64,000 nucleotides of DNA from Neckera pumila (GCA_963969595.1 OZ018411.1:25790545-25854544); one strand, 5' to 3'. Shown: positions 13,680 to 28,073, counted from the stretch's first letter. Made by a program: numbers and translations. The notes: generated by a model not told the origin, from the sequence alone.

Positions 13680-14431
13680 ACGGAGCGACTTTGGCTTGTG
13701 TTGTTCTTTTCCATTCCGGTTGTGACCCACTGCCAGCAAGAGCGCAGAGTAGTTGTGGGAGGCCGTGTACATGAGAGTTACTGGGTTGACTGTTTGTGGT
13801 GGCGCGTTGCGTGCTGTGCGTTGTCTGGTTCAGGAATTGTGAGGATTAGGCTGTGCACGACATGTGGGCGCCGTGCATATGTGTTAGTTAGATGTCTATA
13901 GGAGCGGAATGACAAGGATATGGGACCCATGTGTCCGATCAGTGTCTTGACAACCGAGTGGGTAAAATTTCGGAGGTACCATTTTGTGTTTCTTGGTGTC
14001 CATCTGGATACGAAATTTATTGTATGAAGTCCAGGGCACGACCATGTAATGGGAAATCAATTTTTGAGTCTCATTCTCCTCATTTTTTCGGGACAGGGAT
14101 GCTGGAGTCAGTTGTACAAGTGACGCTGAAATATTATGGTGGTTCATGCGATTTCCTGATACCGCCTGTCCCATTGCCGATGTATTTGTGGATTCTGCAT
14201 GATTATCTGCTTTTAAGCTCTGAATTTTTGATTCGAGTCAGATTGTAATATTGTACGAGTCTGATTATTTTATTAGTCGGACATTTCTTATGCGCACGTT
14301 GGTTGCTCTTATTATTCTTCAGTTAGGTGTTGTGCGGAGTGGTTGAGTTCTCATGTGTGAATGGCTCATCACTGGGAAGCTGCAAAGAGCCCAACAGCTG
14401 CGGAGAAATAATCATGATGCCATGAGGGTGA

Positions 14432-14693
14432 GAGCATCCCCACCAATCTGTTCTCTATCCCTAAACTTGAAGTCTCAAAGCAGTCAACCTTGACTTTATA
14501 CAGATGAGACCTCGCCAGTTCTCTATATGATCCTCTGGATAGAGAATTCGGTGAGAGTTTTACAGAATTCTGTATATTTACGGATACAGATTTTTGAAAA
14601 AGTTTGGTGCGGTGAAATTTCTGTATCCCTGTCTGCATCTCAGGTCCTCTTCCCTAAACTTTTAGCGACACGGACCTCCCGGTGGGAATGCTC
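14432..14693 (+). mobile_element. PIF-type MITE (262 bp) downstream of PCNA copy 1
   Basis: The ends are GAGCATCCCCACC and its inverse GGTGGGAATGCTC (one difference), flanked by the 3-bp repeat TGA at 14429-14431 and 14694-14696. TAAACTT and AAGTTTAG blocks inside are also inverted. Ends and duplication length fit PIF/Harbinger, although TGA is not the usual TWA target. Confidence 0.7.
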
Positions 14694-15041
14694 TGAACTG
14701 AAAGGAAGCAGCCAATCAAGCTCGGGGAGTGTTGCTGAAATTACTGACTTCATGCCTTGGTTCTCTACAGTTGACTGAATTTGGTGACTTTGAGGGCCAT
14801 TCTCTTGCAACCAATTGATTTCAACGATTAATACATCCAAGTTGAATCATTTGCCAAGGAAATTGGTCCTTCATTTTCATTTCATACCAGTGAAGGATTT
14901 GTAATTAGAAGTAGGGATAACGATGGTAATGCCCATGCTGAACGAATGCTGAAATACTGGAGTATAATTTAGGCGCATCATTTAAGGCTTCGAATGCGTA
15001 GCGGTATGAAATTCTTACATGGACAACAGTTATCGAACTCT

Positions 15042-15948
15042 TCATGGGCAGAGTATAACTTCGTAGTTACTACCAATGTTGCAAGCGTATACCGTGTTCC
15101 GATTGTCCGTGGAGTAGGAGTAACTGGCACATGCATTCTTGAAGGCTCTAATTCCGGCGGCGGCGACCTTGCCAGGTCCGTTTGCGTTTTTGCAGCCATT
15201 TCCTGGTCCATCGGTGAGGTAGTTTGGAGCCTGGCAGAAGCTATTCAGATTAGGAATAGTGCAGATGGAAGTTCCAAAGTGCAGTCCAGTTCGCGCTCCT
15301 CCACCAGCAATGTCGGTGGGGTTGATCAATAGAGGCAGATTGTAGGCATCCTTGAGCAATTCCAGAAATCCAATTAGTTCTATATTGTGACGCAAGGTTC
15401 TTAGTAAAATTAGAATGTTTCAGGAGGTTTGACATCATCATTAACAGGATCTTTTTCATGATTCCCCCATGGTACAGACTACAGAGGGAGGTGGTCGGGG
15501 TGGTCAACTGGTCACTGTCATCATAAGGAGACTTACTGATGAATCATGGCAAAGATTCTCTTTCTGATATCGTCTAAGTATTCTTGAAACAACCTTATTT
15601 TACTGAAAATAATGCTGACATCCTTGTGACTAGATTTGTATCACCATACCAATGCATTCGTAGATAGTCAGGGATAACCCATATCATATTACTCAAGTCC
15701 TGTCCATTGACGCCGATGGTGAACTCGGCTTGCCTGAGGTTTGCCTGAGGCTTGGTGAGGTTTCTTTTGGTTCGGATCTCCATTGTTACTCGGAAATCCC
15801 CAAATGAGACCTCCAGCCCAGATGGTACCAACATTTTCAGCCGTGATTGAGCATTTTGGAGTGCTGAGCAAGTTATAGAGGTGCCTGCAGCTTTGATCAC
15901 AAGCCGAAACAGTATACGAACATTGATTGCGGATGTTGATTGTGGTTG
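15042..15948 (-). pseudogene. thaumatin-like (PR-5 family) protein, frameshifted remnant
   Basis: Intact thaumatin-like proteins are secreted, disulfide-rich defence proteins. Read from the right, the first block begins after a plausible acceptor (AG at 15949-15950) with TTINIRNQCSYTV, the family's mature N-terminus. The frame then shifts near 15900 and continues as AAGTSITCSALQNAQS, LVPSGLEVSFG and AEFTIGVNGQDL. After a donor at 15693 and an acceptor at 15380 comes DAYNLPLLINPT, then CTIPNLNSFC, GPGNGCKNANGPG, FKNACASYSYSTDN and the typical end GSNYEVILCP followed by TGA at 15042. The GRTxC-type segment is missing and the usual CPDAYSYxxDD has become CASYSYSTDN, so two acidic cleft residues appear changed. 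Signal peptide and start codon were not found. A very small intron instead of the frameshift cannot be excluded. Confidence 0.7.
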
Positions 15949-18640
15949 CTACAAATGCAAGGTTGGTAGCAATTTCGATAATTTCAGGTACATGCTATGT
16001 TATGAACCGACAAATTTTAAGCATATTGAACAAGACCTCGAAATTCAAGAACTACAAGAGTGCATACAGAATGGGATAATATAGATCAGTACAAATCTAT
16101 GAAGGTCAAGTTCCTTGATAAGACAATATATCCGAATCCCACCTGGCTGTTTAAATCACCTCACTTTAGCTTCACTCAATATCATTCAGGTAGCTACCTT
16201 AAAGCAATGAAAATTGGTGGCATGTGAAGATCTTATTCGTGGAAAGTGTTTAGATTTTAACCTTCTCATGGTTTGGGAAAGAGAATCATAGTGATTCTAA
16301 AATTTCATAACTAATAAAATATTTTTCAAAAGTGAGTTCTATTTTCTCTTGGCAAGAACAAAGATTTTCAAATTTAATTCTCATGATGTGCTCAATAGTC
16401 AGACCTTATGTGTTGTTCAAATCAACTTACCTTAGAATAAATCAGTTCAGTGAACATCATCAAATCTCAATAAAACCGTCTAAGCAGGAATACTGACCAT
16501 AAACTTAGCCGTCGATTGCCAGTTGCGTGAGCACCATGGCAGCCAGTTGAATTTCTGCAGCAAATTTAGCCATCTTGGCACCTTCCAATTGAAAGTCGAA
16601 GCACACGTACTCTGGTTGTTTTGGCTCACGTACAAAAGTTTGACTGATTTTAGCCAACTTCTAGATGATGAGACACTGGGATGACTTTGGATTGCAGATT
16701 GGAAATGCGTGAAATGCGTGAAATGCGTAGACAGTTAAGTCATGGCAGGTGCTGGAAGGAGGATAAGCTTTATCAGTCCCATATATCTTGATGTTTGAAG
16801 AGAAATCTATGTTACTCGGGCAATTCCTTATATTGTCTCGTCATCCAGCAGGATGTTGAAAAGTTTGATTTGCAGGACAAGGTAGAGGATACTATTTGTG
16901 CGGCTTCAAGCATTTGAACATAGGGATGAGTAAGGAATAGAATCTGTTTGTGTTCTCTCAAGCATTTGGAACATTTGTAGAAGTGCCATTTGTGCGAGAT
17001 GTATTAGGTACACTGAATAGGGGTATTGAGGGGATCCATACGAATTAATTGACATTTCACTCTATATAAATATTTACCAAGTACAGCATCCATGCACAAT
17101 ATTCAAGCACAGGTATATTCCAAGTACAACATTCATGCACAAATGTTCACTTGTGCATGAAAGACTAGACTTTATAAGCTTCATTTGATTAGTTGGGCTG
17201 AAATTCAAAAAAGATTGTTTTATGGCCAAAATTTCAAGTATTCAATTGAGAGAGAAAGATTACCTTGAGAATTAAAAATAAATAATTAAACTCCTCCAAT
17301 ATGTCTATATCATTGATTCATGTATAGTGCTTTTTTTTCTTTCCATTGATTTATCTTGTGATTTTTCTTGAAGCTTCTTTAATGAGAAACGCCTAGAAGG
17401 CAATTGTTCATCAATTGGACGTGGACAACTAGAAATTTGGACAATTTCCTATGAAGTCAATTTTGAATAGATCATTTTTTGGAATTTTGATCTAAGGTGC
17501 AGATATGTGACCCCCTTTTCAAGAACTAAATTTTTCATCAATCAAGTGTCTTATATAAAAGTTATGATGCCCAAATTCTTTTGGGTAGCTTGTATTAAAC
17601 CCTCTTTTACTTTTGAAATTTATTGTGTAGGTAAGTAATACTAGCCTTGGCCTACATTTGTGCCCTCCAAAAAAGATAGAGAAAAAATCACTCAGTTTCA
17701 CAATCACATGTGTAAATGCTATGAACATCAATGAAATAATTGGATGATATTTCTCTAGAATGAAAATGTGATAAATTTTGTGACAAGAGTCGTGACATTA
17801 CGTACTTAATCTAATAGATGATGTAGTATAAAATTGTCAAAAAACACACCATATTTGATGCAAAAATCTCTCTCCAATATGAGTCAATTTGTTTATCCTA
17901 TCTACAAGGATTAGAAAAAAACTATTTGTCTCCCTTCAAATGGCTTTAATCTTGCAATCTACATGGTTAAAGTTTCTGAATATTTTCATACACTCCTACA
18001 ATAGGCTAGGTCATTCATACTATTGAATTTTTTTTTAAAAACAAGAAAAACCAAATTCTTTTCTCCATTTTTTCCCATGTTCTATAATATGACAGTTTAT
18101 GTCCAAAATATGCCAAAATCCTAAGAACTTAATAGGATGAAGTGCAAGATTCACAAGATTTATAATCTGATCTAAAACCACTTTTGGTCAATAATATATG
18201 CGTAACAAAAAATAAAATATCTAGAAAATTTCCAAATAAAGATGAATGTTATCAAGTACGGAGTATTATTTTTAAGATTGATTTTCAATCAAATGCTATA
18301 GTTTTGGATTTATTTACAACTTTGAATTAGAAAAACTTTTACCAAGAGATGCCAATATACTCAACCATACAATCAATGAACTCTCGAAAAATTATTGGAT
18401 GATAATCATCCATTCTTAATTGGATCAATATGGCCTACTTCACCACTGATCAATAACTTTTTGGCTACATCATCATAGGGTTAAACTTTCAAGGATTAGT
18501 AATCTAAACCTTAAATTGGGCTATTTACTTTATTTATTTGCTTGTTTCTTCTGTTTGTTACAATGAAATCTCCAAATCCATGCATCCCCTTTTCACTTTC
18601 TTGGTACTGTAGGAAAATTCTTTGCAAGTACAAGCGCACA
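15949..18640. other. spacer between the PCNA copies, no gene recognised
   Basis: Moderately AT-rich to about 17000, more so beyond. The only structure I see is three direct copies of GAAATGCGT near 16701-16730 and a CTATATAAATA box near 17063 without an open frame behind it. Confidence 0.5.
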
Positions 18641-18754
18641 AACTTTGTTTCAAGCACTCTCACTCACAAGCAAAAAAAATATTGAATTTCAAAGTTTTTA
18701 TGAATTTAAAATTTTAAAAAATTACTTTTATTTTAATTTTGGCAAGAGGAACGG

Positions 18755-18905
18755 CATAAGGGCGAGACGTTAAGTTCCCCCCTCGAGATTTTTGGGGGGG
18801 TTGCGTGGCAGTCGCAATGAGACCCTTCTCAAGGCTGCCTTGCGACTTTGGCCCTAGCTCCCATCCCATGAGATTCCGGCCCTGCCCGGCTCTGTCCACT
18901 CCCAA
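18755..18905 (+). repeat. GC-richer repeat, inverted partner of 20500-20640
   Basis: It contains CTCGAGATTTTTGGGGGGGT, then CAGTCGCA and GATTCCGGCC. The reverse complement of 20500-20640 shows the same blocks in the same order with moderate divergence. The TTAA foldback element lies just beyond it. Confidence 0.6.
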
Positions 18906-18913
18906 CCTCTTAA

Positions 18914-19630
18914 CCCCTAGAGGACCAAACACCATTTTTGGCAACATAGCGATTTTGGGCAGCTCACTACAAACGGAGTTTTTATTTTTTCTCTTTGAAA
19001 ATTTCACAAAACATGTGCCCGAGGAGTAGCTTTAAGGTCCAACAATTTTCATAACTTTTGACTACACCATATAAAAGTTATTGCATGATATGTAGTTTTC
19101 ATTACTCGGCGGGCAGTCCAGGCAGCTTAAAAAACTTCTTTAAAAATCACTTTTTTGAAAAATGAAAAGTTGGAAGTGGTTCTAGAGAGTGGAAAAGTTT
19201 GAATCACTCCATTTTGTTTAATGAGGTTAGAGTTATGAGGGATTCCAGTTTGTGGGTAGGTATGGAGTCTCTGGATTCCAAACCTACCGACAAACTGGAA
19301 TCCCTCATAACTCTTACTTCATTAAACAAAATGGAGTGATTCAAACTTTTCCACTCTCTAGAACCACTTCCAACTTTTCATTTTTCAAAAAAGTGATTTT
19401 TAAAGAAGTTTTTTGAGCTGCCTGGGCTGCCCGCCGAGTAATGAAAACTACATATCATGCAATAACTTTTAAACGGTGTAGTCAAAAGTTATGAAAATTG
19501 TTGGACCTTAAAGCTACTCCTTGGGCACATGTTTTGTGAAATTTTCAAAGAAATAAAATAAAAACTCCGTTCGTAGTGAGCTACCCAAAATCGCTATGTT
19601 GCCAAAAAATGGTGTTTGGTCCTTTGGGGG
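18914..19630 (+). mobile_element. TTAA-flanked foldback element, subfamily A (717 bp)
   Basis: TTAA lies at 18910-18913 and 19631-19634. The ends read CCCCTAGAGGACCAAACACC and the inverse with few differences. The element is almost one perfect inverted repeat: arms of about 350 bp meet at a short centre near 19266 (ACCTACC/GGTAGGT hairpin). No reading frame. Partial copies are at 28135-28546 and 36568-36951. TTAA flanks plus CCC-initial ends are the hallmark of piggyBac-type insertion. Confidence 0.8.
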
Positions 19631-19634
19631 TTAA

Positions 19635-20499
19635 GTGCAAAACGATATGTTCCAAGTGCATAACATGTTGTAAGTGCAATTACCAATAGTCTTGCTTCCA
19701 TTCAAGAAAGCTAATACCCAGGAATGTTCAAACCCGCAGTCAACTTTTTTTTTTTTTTCTTTTGGATGCAGTGGGTTCTTCCCATTTGTTCAAAAATAAA
19801 AAATAAAAAAAAATTCAGTCAACTTTCTGCACTACTGCTAACAAAACGATTGTCGTGATTCAAAAATGGATTTACTTTTGATTGGAATTTGGATTCCTAC
19901 AGAATTCTAAAGCGGAAAAAGCTTTCTTTTAATAAACTTTTGGACGGTCATCATTAGATGAGTCCTAATTCGTGAGATATTCATGATTCTTTTTTCTTCG
20001 TGAGAGATTTAAGACTCCATCATCGACAGTTACAAGAAAGTTCAAATTTTTACACTGTTTTGATTTTGCTAAACCATTTTGAAACGTGGAGTGTGCGGTC
20101 AATATATAGCAGGGAATGTTCTAAGTGCAAAACATGCAAAACAGTATGATTTGCAGCTCTCCTAAGGGCAAAACAGTATGTAATGCAACAATAAGTTAGT
20201 AGCCAATACAAAGTGGAGAAAATTTCTTGAGTTCTTCAGGAATCCCAATGTGGAGAAGGATGCGCAGAGGTGGTCAGTAGGTTCGAAATTGAACATCATT
20301 TCTATCACACCAGCTTTCACTATGACTAAGAGAGAGTAATGCTTTCAGATCTCCATGCTCACAAACGTGATCTGCAGCTCATGGAAAAATATTGAAACCT
20401 CTGCCTCCAGCATACTCTCAAAAGTTTTGCAAACGCCACATTTTGGTGCCTCGGGCATTTACGGGTTAAGGTCACAGCTGAAGAAGACTGCGCTTTGGA
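19635..20499. other. spacer, nothing recognised
   Basis: AT-rich sequence with short repeats of AAGTGCAAAACA/TATGTTCCAAGTGC type at about 19637-19680 and 20120-20180. No open frame of interest. Confidence 0.5.
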
Positions 20500-20640
20500 G
20501 CGGGAGGCCAGGCCAGGAACCGGGCAAGGCCGGAATCTTGAGGGACGGGAGCCACGGACGGAATCGCTGGGAAGGGACCCACTGCGACTGACACGCAGCC
20601 CCCCCGAAAATCTCGAGCGGGGGCACTTCACGTCTCGTGG
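20500..20640 (-). repeat. GC-richer repeat, inverted partner of 18755-18905
   Basis: On the minus strand it reads GAGACGTGAAGTGCCCCC, CTCGAGATTTTCGGGGGGG, CAGTCGCA and GATTCCGGCC in the same order as 18755-18905. It ends about 150 bp from the right PCNA arm. Confidence 0.6.
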
Positions 20641-20786
20641 CATTGAGGTACTTCCACAAGTTCAGTTTCAAATAGGAATATTGAGAATTAAAAATTACAA
20701 ACAATGCATCAAATTCAAATCAAGGAACTGTAAATAAATTCGAAGTCCTTGACATTTCAACATACCAGACAAACGAAAGTGCGAGG

Positions 20787-23295
<2,509 letters not shown>

Positions 23296-23303
23296 GAAAC
23301 CAG

Positions 23304-23385
23304 CGCGGGAACAACAGGTGGTGACGGGGCCGGCGTCAGAGGCAGGGCTGGATGTGAGTGGGCCAGGGATGGCGGGAACTTTATA
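23304..23385 (-). promoter_or_regulatory. promoter of PCNA copy 2: TATA box and two E2F-type sites
   Basis: On the minus strand, TATAAA lies at 23385-23380, directly followed by TTCCCGCC at 23378-23371 and, further down, TTCCCGCG at 23311-23304. Both E2F-type sites are conserved in position relative to copy 1. The TTTGGCGC site of copy 1 is absent here. Confidence 0.65.
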
Positions 23386-23461
23386 TCGGTCGGATTCGTA
23401 GAATCTTCTTTGGGTTTCAAATTCTTTTCATCAAGCTGGGTCTCTCAAATCCAATGACTTA

Positions 23462-25126
23462 GAGCATCGCCACACGGGGAGCTCCCGGCCCGGGGCTCGA
23501 GCGGGGCCGGTCAAGAAAAAGTGAGCCACCGCGAGCAGGGGGAAGGACAGAAAGTTGCCGGTCATGGCACAAATGGCTCCGAGAACGGTAGTCCCCCGTC
23601 CCCGGCTCCTTGCCCCGGTTGTTGACTATGTACATATATTCTCTTGAGATACAACTTGTCGGGTTTTTTTTTCAAATTTGGTCCACTTGTAGGTGCAATG
23701 ATAATGCACAGAAAAACAAAATTGAAAAAGGAAGATGTGAGCAAGTCAAAGAGGGTTTAAAATTACTAGGCCCGGTCTTGATATTTAAGAGAAATTGGGC
23801 ACAGAAATTATATTCAAAATTACATTAAAAATTTGGAGTTAAAACAATCAAAAAACTGTGAAAAATTCAAAAAGTGTCCAATGCTTTTACAATTTGACAT
23901 AGAGGTGCCTAATATAGTAAGCCACATGTACACAAGTTTTTAGAACATTCCACCCACCGAAGACAAAGTTGTGGCTATGTTTACTCAACTGTGACTAATG
24001 TGACTAATACCCCCAAGGGGTATTACTCACAGTTGAACCAATCTCCTGAAATGTATGCCTTCATAGTTTGAAAACGGTCCCAAAACTTTCCAATAGTTTC
24101 AACTAATCCTGAACAAGCACCCCAACAAATAAAATTAGAAAAGTGAATGCCAAATCCATTTTTAATTTTAATTTGGAGTTAAAACAATCAAAAAATTGTA
24201 AAAAATTCAAAAAGTGTCCAATGCTTCTACAATTTGACATGGTAAGTAGTAACAAAAAATAATCTCTCATCATCCTTCTGTGCATCTCTTGTCTATCTCT
24301 AACAACATTTGGAGCTCTACCAGGCCGAGAGCCACCAGCACGTGCAGGTATGTCTACACCATCTCCATTGGCCCTTTGCATTTGTAGGACCCATTGCAAA
24401 TTCAATTCATCATCCTTATCATCCTCCCTCATAGCTTGTCTAGTAGCCAATAGCCTGGTCCTCCAAGGATGCATTCTCTGAAGCCTTTATCACTCAAAGC
24501 ACAATTCAACAATTCTTAAACTGCTCAAAGAATTGGAAAAAATGAACACCGGAACAACTCAAAGGAAATTCAAAAAATGCCTAAAATAGATCAACAAAGC
24601 GGCTTCAAGGACCTTATAGCAACTCCAAGTGACCTTTCAAAAAACAGAACTAAATTTTCACATCAAGCTGCCACAACACCTCTAAACATCCCCGGCTACA
24701 CCTATTAACAATGAAATTATGTTTCATTTGTACTTGGAAGAAAACTCTACACCTAAATCCTCCTAATGATGCTAAAATTAACCCCGTCACAACTCCTTTT
24801 CTTCTCTCGTCTCGGAAAGTCTTCAAACAGTGCACTCACTCCCGGCCAAGACTTGCGGTAGTTTCCATTGCAAAACACAAAACCTCACTCCTTCTCTCCC
24901 GAAGCCCCATTACTTTTCAATTTTTCCCAAATTCCCAAAAACTGACAACTTACACTTATTAAAGTCTGACAACTTATAGCACACTCGTGTTATTGACTTT
25001 TGCTAGCATGAGACTTTGGCCGTGAACTAGTGGGGGACCTCCCCGGCCAAATGAAACCCGGGAGAAACCGGACCCTGGCCAACCCATGCCCCGAGCCGCT
25101 TCCCCCGTGAATGGTTGGCGATGCTC
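23462..25126 (-). mobile_element. PIF/Harbinger element (1665 bp), non-autonomous
   Basis: Terminal inverted repeats GAGCATCGCCA (11 bp, perfect) are flanked by TTA at 23459-23461 and 25127-25129, the preferred target of PIF/Harbinger elements. Subterminal regions are GC-rich (CCCGG and CCGGGG motifs). Inside are a 73-residue transposase N-terminal fragment and two copies of a 70-bp direct repeat (23831-23900 and 24171-24240, offset 340 bp). Confidence 0.85.
24256..24474 (-). pseudogene. PIF/Harbinger transposase, N-terminal fragment
   Basis: The frame starts with ATG at 24474 and carries a run ending in GGSRPGRAPNVVRDRQEMHR then RMMRDYF. This matches the region before the catalytic domain of plant Harbinger transposases, which typically read GGSxPGRxxxxxRDRxxGHxRLxxDYF. 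After DYF the frame continues without family similarity, so the nuclease part is missing. Confidence 0.7.
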
Positions 25127-25243
25127 TTAGGGCAACCCCACGCCTGGCTCGTTGTAAAGGGGTGCCAAATGACAAAAATCATCAATGTGCATGTGGCCAA
25201 CTTAAATGAAGAGTCATGGCCCCACGGGAAGACTTGCCAAGTA

Positions 25244-27659
25244 CACTAAAAACTATATTTAGTGTTAGCAACACTATTTACAAACCATGACACTAAATAT
25301 CATTAAGCCTACTAAAATAAATAATACTAAAGATAATTTCTAACACTAAATATACTCTATGGTAAATCTGAAATCCGAAAATGTTTACATTTAGTGTTAG
25401 AACATACTAAAAAAATGAATTTGCAAAGGAAAAGATTGAAGACAAGGAAAATGATAGAAGGAGTAGAAAATGTGAAAAATATTAGTAATGAAGGAAGTCT
25501 TTGAACATCAAATAAGAAAAAAGAAACTCATATTTTAATATAATAAAAAAATACAAATTTTATACTTGGGCTAGAACTTGTTGGCCTTGGAAGTATGGTT
25601 CATGCTTGGCTATAATTTCCTGCAGATGTGGAAAGAGTTGATTGACACTCCAAGTACCATCAACACTCAAAGCCATACTTGATCTAATCATAGCTTTCCT
25701 AGCATATGACATATTATCACAATCCACCTCTTTATTCACATCTTCAATGCTATCTGCAGACAGTTGTAGGAAAAATGTTTTTCTCGGGTTTGTGAGTTTT
25801 TCTGACCACTGTCCATCAGCTCAAGGAGTATTTTGCCAAGCATTTCTTGAATGAGCTCAACCTTCTTCGCTTCCCATCGCTTGGTCTAAATGTCCTTGAC
25901 CTTGGAGATGATAAATGTGTCTGCTGGTCGACACAAATGTGTCGAATAAGGTGGTAAATACCTAAGACTGGCTTGTTTTGCTTCCAAAACAATCGTTAAG
26001 CCCAGAGTCATGTTATGGCCGCCACAATTGTCAACCCAAATGACTTTTGTGCGGCCATGAACATCGGCTTGGAAGGCTCGAGGTTCAACGAAGAATTCAG
26101 CAAAAAAGACTTGGTCCATCCAGCCTTTAGGTCTGATTCTGTAGCATACCCCTAGAATATTGTCTTCCAGGCCCAAATAGGATAATTGTTGTTGGGATTG
26201 GTAAAAATGAGCATGGGAGCTTCAATCATAGATCGATGCCTTTCAGAGATTCTAATAACCATGGTCATAGAGTCTCCATCGGAAAACACTTCGACGCACT
26301 TGACACTGGTGTCCCCCCTAAATCCCAACGTTTGACCATTGTCTCAAGTCACGGCAAAATGAATTTCGTCTATGTTTTCCATCAGATTTTCATCAAAAAC
26401 ATTGGTTTGGCCCCCCCTATGCAGCACACCAAGATGGTAAACTGTCGCCATTTCGATTTGTAGTTCTTTCTCGAGACTACAAGTCAAACGTATATGTTGT
26501 ATCAACAAAACAATGTTGTGCACATGCATAAATTGTTGAACCCAATTTGGGGTCAACTTTGCCGTGAATAGGACATTGTCCTTGGGATCATGAGATTGGG
26601 CTATATATGGAGAGGCAAGATCCATCAAGATCGACATAGCTAATTCAATGAGCAATCTGGATGAGAATTTGACTCTAACTTTTATAAATTGGTCAAATGC
26701 ATTCAAGAGCTTAGGGTAGATCTAAAGTACCCATTCAGATCACTTGACACCATGACCTGGACTTGCCTTTGGGTGGAGTTGTTTTCGCCCTCCCATCCGG
26801 TTCCTAGTGCATGAAATTAGTGGCGATAGTATTTCTGCTTCTCCTTCATTGCAAAATTGTTGCCGTAGAGCCCACCAACGAGAAGCCCGGACAAGGTTGG
26901 CACTCCTTTGGGCATGAAAATGCTCTAGAAACGCAATAATTATGCGGATGTAGAGCCCGCGGATGCCATGCGCGATTTCATCTTGAACCATCCAAGTGAT
27001 GATGCTTGCGGACAACAATGGTAGAAACCTGTTGCAAGCGTCAAGGCGTGGAATTTTCTGGGAGGGCAACCATGACAGAATTCTTGCAGAGCCAAGCAAG
27101 AGTAAAAAAACAAAAAACAACGACTGGTCAAAATATGCTGAAAAAGCTAACCTTGTCCAGGTTGATCCAGGTAATGATGTCCAAATGATGATCCAGTCAG
27201 GAAGCGTGGTGAGATGGGGAGCAATCGTGGAGGAAAGAGCTGAATCGGGAGGCAGGAGCTACAGGCAAATCGGGAGGCAGATCGGGAGGCGGGAACATGT
27301 GGAGAGATTCAAACAACACGAGAGGCGGGAACGGGCAGAGTATATCCCCCCCCCCAAAAAAACGCTCACTTGCTGGATCGCAAGGAAGAGAGCAACGGAG
27401 TTCACAGAGAGAGGAAAGCAATGGAGTTTACGCAAGAGAGGATTGCGTAGAAGGGGACAATGCGACAGGCAGAAGAGGCAAACAAAGTTCAATTGCAAGG
27501 GAAGACCAGAGAAGGGGAAGGTAGAAGGGAAGAAAAGGCAAAGGCGGCGCATTCAAGTCTAACGCTACACTAATTACTCCAAAGTTCAGATTTAGTGTTG
27601 AATGGGGTAGGCTGGTAATTACACTAAATGCAATCCAACACTAAATATAGCTTTTAGTG
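25244..27659 (-). mobile_element. Tc1/mariner-pogo superfamily element (2416 bp)
   Basis: TA target duplications lie at 25242-25243 and 27660-27661. The terminal repeats begin CACTAAAAACTATATTTAGT and CACTAAAAGCTATATTTAGT, 25 bp with two differences. Several subterminal copies of ACACTAAAT or its inverse follow within about 180 bp of each end. It contains a decayed DDE transposase on the minus strand and sits inside a PIF-type MITE. Confidence 0.85.
25600..27010 (-). pseudogene. DDE_1-type (pogo/Jerky-like) transposase, decayed
   Basis: Read on the minus strand, conserved blocks follow in order: LVRASRWWALRQQFCNEGEA (about 26900), KFSSRLLIELAMSILMD, LTPNWVQQFMHVHNIVLL, AYHLGVLHRG-like, ENIDEIHF, GWMDQVFFAEFF, IWVDNCGGHN and LRYLPPYSTHLCRPADTF, then a C-terminal tail with SYARKAMIRSSMAL. 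The three acidic catalytic residues (in NIDE, WVDN and PAD) are still present. Lesions are in-frame stops near 26744, 26730 and 26345 and a one-base frameshift near 26178. Two of the stops look like CGA to TGA and TGG to TAG changes, as expected from decay of methylated cytosines. Confidence 0.85.
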
Positions 27660-28013
27660 TAGTCAAAAGGTGTTCCAAACTTCCTATTTTATTATTTAGA
27701 AATAATCTCTTCAACTTTTGAAGAGAACCCTTCAAAAGGTGAGACTCAAAACATTATTTAATAGCTTGGCGAGCTGCATTCAAGAGTCTTCATTTGCCCG
27801 TGCCTTCTTTATGTTTGGCCGTGGCCGGGCATGTTTTTCCACTTGGTGTGCGTGCTGTGGGGCAATTCCCAAGCCACGGCTCGCTCATTGCCCATGTTGA
27901 GTCCCTTGGGTGAGTTGCTCTGGGGTTGCTCTTAGGCTTTGCTATGTTCAATTGCCTACATTAAGCACTCTTGAGCCCGAGCTCTTTACAAAAGAGTCCT
28001 AATTGTGGGGCAC

Positions 28014-28073
28014 AATGTCCCTATTATCGTGCATGGCACCGGTTACAGTGTCAGGCACAATAACAGGGACATT
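28014..28073 (+). repeat. hairpin, 19-bp stem
   Basis: AATGTCCCTATTATCGTGC at 28014-28032 pairs with GCACAATAACAGGGACATT at 28055-28073 with two G-T-type differences. It lies next to the truncated foldback element. Confidence 0.5.

Larger units (their letters stand above)
25130..27931 (-). mobile_element. PIF-type MITE, copy 2, split by a mariner-like insertion
   Basis: The ends are GGGCAACCCCA at 25130 and the inverse TGGGGTTGCTC ending at 27931, with TTA on both sides (25127-25129 and 27932-27934). Without the insertion it is about 385 bp, the same size as the relative at 4601-4984, and shares ATGCCCGGCCAC and AAGCTATT blocks with it in the opposite orientation. The left TTA is also the right target duplication of the Harbinger element. 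Confidence 0.75.
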
